A stretch of 64,000 nucleotides of DNA, taken from assembly GCF_004104055.1 (NCBI RefSeq), contig NZ_QOVJ01000002.1, positions 558,001 through 622,000 on the forward strand, given 5' to 3'. This document shows positions 60,718 to 64,000 of the stretch, in pieces; position 1 is the first letter of the stretch, and the number at the start of each line of letters is the position of its first letter. The notes below the pieces were generated by a model, which saw only the letters and a list, made by a program, of their open reading frames with translations, did not search any database and was not told where the DNA came from. The translations under genes and the position numbers were made by a program. The DNA is from Leeuwenhoekiella aestuarii. Lineage in GTDB: Bacteria > Bacteroidota > Bacteroidia > Flavobacteriales > Flavobacteriaceae.

Positions 60718-61028
60718 AAAGGATGTTGTTAAGGTATTGATTTACAGAAACGTGACCGCTGTTTAGGAGGTCCTATTTGCGGACGAATATATATAATAAT
60801 CCAATTCGTTTTTGAAAAAAATATGACGGTAATAAAAAAATAATAACCGAATAACCGTTAGATTATCAGGTATTTATACATTTTAAAGAAAAAATGTTCC
60901 ACACCTCAAGTAGTATGAGGGCTTTTGTGGATGTCAGAAGGGAGCCATTAGAAGTATTCTCCTCATCTCCAGCCCTTCTCCCAAACTCCTTCCTTAAGTA
61001 AGGGGTGGAAGTTGGTTATTTAACTGTA
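60718..61028. other. Gene-free upstream region
   Basis: Very AT-rich near 60790-60890 and then a mixed stretch. It should hold the promoter of the two lipoprotein genes. I see a short CCTTCCTTAAGTAAGGGG inverted segment near 60989 but nothing I can assign. Confidence 0.5.
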
Positions 61029-61139
61029 CTATATAGTACTAATACGTTGAAATTTCACCGTTACAAACTCTTTGAAAAGTTGGGCGTTGCGACGATATCT
61101 GAAGCGATTTTGAATGCTAGGGTGGATAAATTGATTTGA
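61029..61139 (+). pseudogene. Duplicated 3' fragment of the LuxR-type regulator
   Basis: The frame reads L-Y-S-T-N-T-L-K-F-H-R-Y-K-L-F-E-K-L-G-V-stop-free through to V-D-K-L-I-stop, closely matching the HTH end of the intact regulator at 51902-52660. Similarity continues some 35 bases past the stop codon (GTTTaaAGgTCAGCtGATTC), so it is a DNA duplication and not convergence. Everything upstream of the recognition helix is missing. Confidence 0.88.
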
Positions 61140-61423
61140 GTTTAAAGGTCAGCTGATTCTAAAAATTGGCTATTAATGGCTTTAGGTTATCCTGAACTGG
61201 TTTCAGGATCACACCAAATTGTGGAGAAGAGAACTTAAAAAAACAGCAAATGAAACTATTGCTTTTACCAAAGCAAAGTAACAAAATGCTGACCATTATG
61301 GAACAAAAGTGTTATTAGGAAAATAGGCGCTGCCGTAACTTTTCGATACAAATTATATTGCGTTAGCACTTCGTAAAATTCACTCAAAGTATGTCTCTGT
61401 TTTAATCTAACGTCATTTCAACC
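61140..61423. other. Gene-free interval with a palindromic hairpin
   Basis: Contains ATCCTGAA-CTGG-TTTCAGGAT (61189-61209), the same hairpin type found in each 306-bp unit. No credible gene. Similar to 48296-48340. Confidence 0.6.
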
Positions 61424-61849
61424 TTAGGGATAAATCACATACGCTTGTAAATCACGCTTGACTGTCTGATGCGATTTCTCAGTCGTTGAAAAAATTCCTT
61501 CGAAATGACTGATATCAATTTCAAAATACCAGGCTACAAACGACAGTATTAAGAAAATAATTGGGAGTAAACTGATCGTCGTCCAAAGCAGGTTTTTTCT
61601 CCAGTTGGTTTCCTCTCCAACAATCAAAACCGAATTCAATAAAGACCCTAAAAATAATCCGAAATAGAAAATAATCGATAAAAACTGGCCGTATTGATAA
61701 ATCCACCTTAGGTTTTGGTTTAATCTAAAGCCTTCTGTTATTAGGTCTAATAAGAAACTAGAGAAAAAAAGAATACAAATTAGAATAGCAAATCTTTTAG
61801 TCCAATTTAATTGCTTTAAAAACGCAGCTACATTTTTTAACGTAATCAT
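61424..61849 (-). CDS. Membrane protein whose 3' end lies in a dispersed repeat
   Basis: A 141-residue protein with three or four hydrophobic segments (about residues 19-38, 52-72, 88-108). No family recognised. The last 25 codons (61424-61508) overlap sequence related to the non-coding repeat at 49808-49870, so the original C-terminus was probably replaced or truncated by it. It begins six bases after the guaD stop, so it may be transcribed with guaD. Confidence 0.6.
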   Translation of the reverse strand: MITLKNVAAFLKQLNWTKRFAILICILFFSSFLLDLITEGFRLNQNLRWIYQYGQFLSIIFYFGLFLGSLLNSVLIVGEETNWRKNLLWTTISLLPIIFLILSFVAWYFEIDISHFEGIFSTTEKSHQTVKRDLQAYVIYP

Positions 61850-61855
61850 CCTATC

Positions 61856-62326
61856 CTAATACTCCCTCCTATCCTCCTTTTCCGTCCATTCTTTAAAAGC
61901 TTTGATGGCGATTTCGGGAGCGAGTTGTTCAAAGGGGATGCTGCGTTCGGCATAGGGCAACGGGATTTCTTTATAGATAAAGGCATCGTCAAAACCAATG
62001 TTTGCGGCATCGGTCTGCGTACTGCCGTAATAGACCTTATCGAGACGGGCCCAGTAGATCGCGCCCAGGCACATCGGGCAGGGTTCGCAGGAGGTATAAA
62101 TGGTACAACCGGTTAATTGAAACGAATCGAGATTTTTACAGGCATCGCGTATGGCCGTGACTTCGGCGTGCGCCGTGGGATCATTGGTCGAGGTTACTTT
62201 GTTGTTGCCTTTGCCTATGATCTTTCCGTCCTTCACGATCACACAGCCAAAGGGTCCGCCCTCGTTGTTTTGCATTCCGTTTAATGCTGTGTTTACGGCT
62301 TCCTGCATAAAGTTTTTATGATCCAT
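61856..62326 (-). CDS. guaD: Guanine deaminase (GuaD-type nucleoside deaminase)
   Basis: Converts guanine to xanthine in purine catabolism. The 156-residue length equals the known short GuaD enzymes. Zinc and catalytic residues are H53 and E55 (T-A-H-A-E) and C83, C86 (E-P-C-P-M-C). The C-terminal part G-F-D-D-A-F-I-Y-K-E-I and E-R-S-I-P-F-E-Q matches GuaD rather than tRNA adenosine deaminase. Two degraded relatives lie in this window (46095 and 56377). The gene is flanked by repeats on its upstream side. Confidence 0.9.
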   Translation of the reverse strand: MDHKNFMQEAVNTALNGMQNNEGGPFGCVIVKDGKIIGKGNNKVTSTNDPTAHAEVTAIRDACKNLDSFQLTGCTIYTSCEPCPMCLGAIYWARLDKVYYGSTQTDAANIGFDDAFIYKEIPLPYAERSIPFEQLAPEIAIKAFKEWTEKEDRREY

Positions 62327-62374
62327 TTTTAATATTGTTTTGAGTAAATATACAGGTAAATTGAAGATTGTAAG

Positions 62375-63880
62375 TTCTATTGATGCTTCTGTTCATTTTT
62401 TACTCAGGAATATCTATTAAACGGGACTTCGTGAATCTGCGATTTCCATTGATGAAAAAACGAACCAAAAAAATCTAGGCTTACAGAAGCTTCTCTAAAT
62501 TTTTTGTTCACTACGCTGCATGCGCTTAACTCGGCCGCTGGCCTCAGACAGAACCGCCTGCTACGCTACGTTCACTGCAAATTTAACGAGAACCTTCTGA
62601 TAGGCCGGTGCTGACGTTTGAACAGGCATTCTTTAAAATAGATAAATTCGGTTTTATATATATTCCTGGTTGTTGTGAGTTTTTATTCTTTGGTCTTCTT
62701 TTTCTTCAGTATAGCAAGAAGTACCCGTTAAGAATTTTCGAAGTATTCAAAATTTGAAATGCTATTGATATTTCCGTTCTTTTGCCTTGATGCCAAAGAA
62801 CCAAAAGATCAAGGCTTACAGAAGCTTCTCTAAATTTTTTGTTCACTCCGCTGCATGCGCTTAACTCGGCCGCTGGTCTCAGACAGAACCGCCTGCTACA
62901 CTACGTTCACTGTAAATTTGACGAGAACCTTCTGATATGCCGGTACTGAAGTTTGAACAGGCTTTTTTTCAAATAGATAAATTCGGTTTTATATATATTC
63001 CTGGTTGTTGTGAGTTTTAATATTTAGTCTTCTTTTTCTTCAGTATAGCAAGGAGTACCCGTTAAGAATTTTCGAAGTATTCAAAATTTGAAATGCTATT
63101 GATATTTCCGTTCTTTTGCCTTGATGCCAAAGAACCAAAAGATCAAGGCTTACAGAATGTTCTCTAAATTTTTTATTCACTCCGCTGCATGCGTTTAACT
63201 CGGCCCCTGGCCTCAAACAGAACCGCCTGCTACGCTACGTTCACTGCAAATTTAACGCGAACCTTCTGATAGGCCGTTACTGGCGTTTGAACAGGCGTTC
63301 TTCGAATAGATAAATTCGGTTTTATATATATTCCTGGTTATTATGAGTTTTAATATTTAGTCTTCTTTTTCTTCAGTATAGCAAGAAGTACCCGTTAAGA
63401 ATTTTCGAAGTATTCAAAATTTGACGAGAAGCTTCTGATATGCCGTTACTGACATTTGAACAGGCATTCTTTAAAATAGATAAATTCGGTTTTATATATA
63501 TTCCTGGTTGTTGTGAGTTTTAATATTTAGTCTTCTTTTTCCTCAGTATAGCAAGAAGTACCCATTAAAAATTTTCGAAGTATTCAAAATTTGAAATGCT
63601 ATTGATACTTCCGTTCATTTTTTACTCAGGAATATCTATTAAACGGGACTTCGTGAATCTGCGATTTCCATTGATGAAAAAACGAACCAAAAAAATCTAG
63701 GCTTTTTTTTACATCCTTGAAAACTACGCAAAGCCTTTATCGTGCGGATGGCAAACCGCTGCGTCTGTGCATTCCTCTCGTTCCACTCGTCGGATGCAGG
63801 CCTCCTCTACCCCGCGCTGCAGACTTCACATGTTTTACTACGGATCTAAAAAGTATGCCGTTACTGACGTTTGAATAAGC
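62375..63880 (+). repeat. Third block of composite repeats
   Basis: At least four units. Heads: long form at 62387 and 63614, TTCTTTTGCC form at 62777 and 63111 (333 bases apart). Bodies: inverted-arm type with arms 62484-62495/62588-62599, 62819-62830/62933-62944 and 63153-63164/63257-63268; the alternative TACATCC body at about 63710. A tail TTCTTCAGTATAGCAAGAAG with AATTTTCGAA...TTCAAAATT is repeated near 62706, 63040, 63373 and 63543; near 63420 a unit has lost head and left arm. All are in the plus orientation. Confidence 0.85.
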
Positions 63881-63887
63881 ATTCGCC

Positions 63888-64000
63888 TTAATAATACATT
63901 CTAAAATCTAAGACTTTACATGCGGTATAGTGCTTTTGATGCAGCTCTTCTACCACCTGAAACAGATCGTCATCTTCATTAAACAGGTGAAAGAAAACTT
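63888..64000 (-). CDS. C-terminal end of a gene running off the right edge
   Basis: On the minus strand an open frame enters at the window edge and ends with TAA at 63890-63888. The last 36 residues read V-F-F-H-L-F-N-E-D-D-D-L-F-Q-V-V-E-E and then H-Q-K-H-Y-T-A-C-K-V-L-D-F-R-M-Y-Y. The composition looks like a real protein end. Too short to assign. Confidence 0.6.
   Translation of the reverse strand, partial: VFFHLFNEDDDLFQVVEELHQKHYTACKVLDFRMYY

Noticed and set aside
48650-63880. Chromosomal integron cassette array (attC sites)
   Set aside because: The repeats are too long and regular, carry no cassette genes between neighbouring copies, lack paired attC core sites, and no integrase gene is present in the window.

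Overview
The window reads as a chromosome segment of a member of the Bacteroidota, most likely a marine Flavobacteriaceae. The grounds are: a 1094-codon ResB-CcsA cytochrome c assembly fusion, an outer-membrane beta-barrel receptor with an N-terminal carboxypeptidase-regulatory-like domain, DUF4251 and DUF2461 proteins, many lipoproteins, few visible Shine-Dalgarno sequences, and TTG/TAnnTTTG-type promoters. The genus cannot be fixed from sequence alone. I recognised no tRNA, rRNA, CRISPR array or intact insertion sequence.

Layout. 1-6.3 kb: cysteine synthesis (cysE-cysM, overlapped by a DUF1853 gene running off the left edge), a divergent TruA-type pseudouridine synthase, a DJ-1/PfpI protein, CorA, and two conserved proteins of unknown role. 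6.4-13.5 kb: topoisomerase IV (parE, parC), mscL and a hybrid histidine kinase. 13.6-16.4 kb: a small lipoprotein, then an XRE regulator divergent from an M14 carboxypeptidase, with five copies of TTACAnnTGTAA between them, followed by an Lrp/AsnC regulator. 16.5-28 kb: housekeeping genes (ppc, DinB-like, a lipoprotein-type pyrophosphatase, kdsC, a DUF2520 oxidoreductase, ccsBA, a methyltransferase, fumC). 28-36 kb, mostly minus strand: outer-membrane receptor, arsC, prfB, and a transglutaminase / alpha-E / ATP-grasp trio. 36-43.8 kb: metzincin-type protease, a hotdog / ketosynthase / carrier-protein cassette, a nitroreductase, a cysteine-free ArsC-like protein beside a hibernation factor, and TerC. 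43.9-48 kb: aconitase, a decayed deaminase, a formate/nitrite-type channel, a DUF4251 lipoprotein and a 59-residue membrane protein.

From 48 kb onward the character changes. Three gene-poor blocks (48.4-49.9, 56.5-58.6 and 62.4-63.9 kb) hold a modular, same-orientation repeat family. They bracket accessory genes: an S41 peptidase divergent from a LuxR-type regulator across a pair of 18-bp palindromes, a very AT-rich KAP-type P-loop NTPase, an orphan 279-residue protein, two lipoproteins, a membrane protein and a guanine deaminase. The region also contains 3'-end duplicates of two genes that are intact nearby (guaD and the LuxR regulator). This looks like a recombination-prone accessory zone. 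The strongest candidates for something undescribed are the structured modular repeats, whose stems show compensatory changes, and a 95-bp element seen in both filled and empty states.
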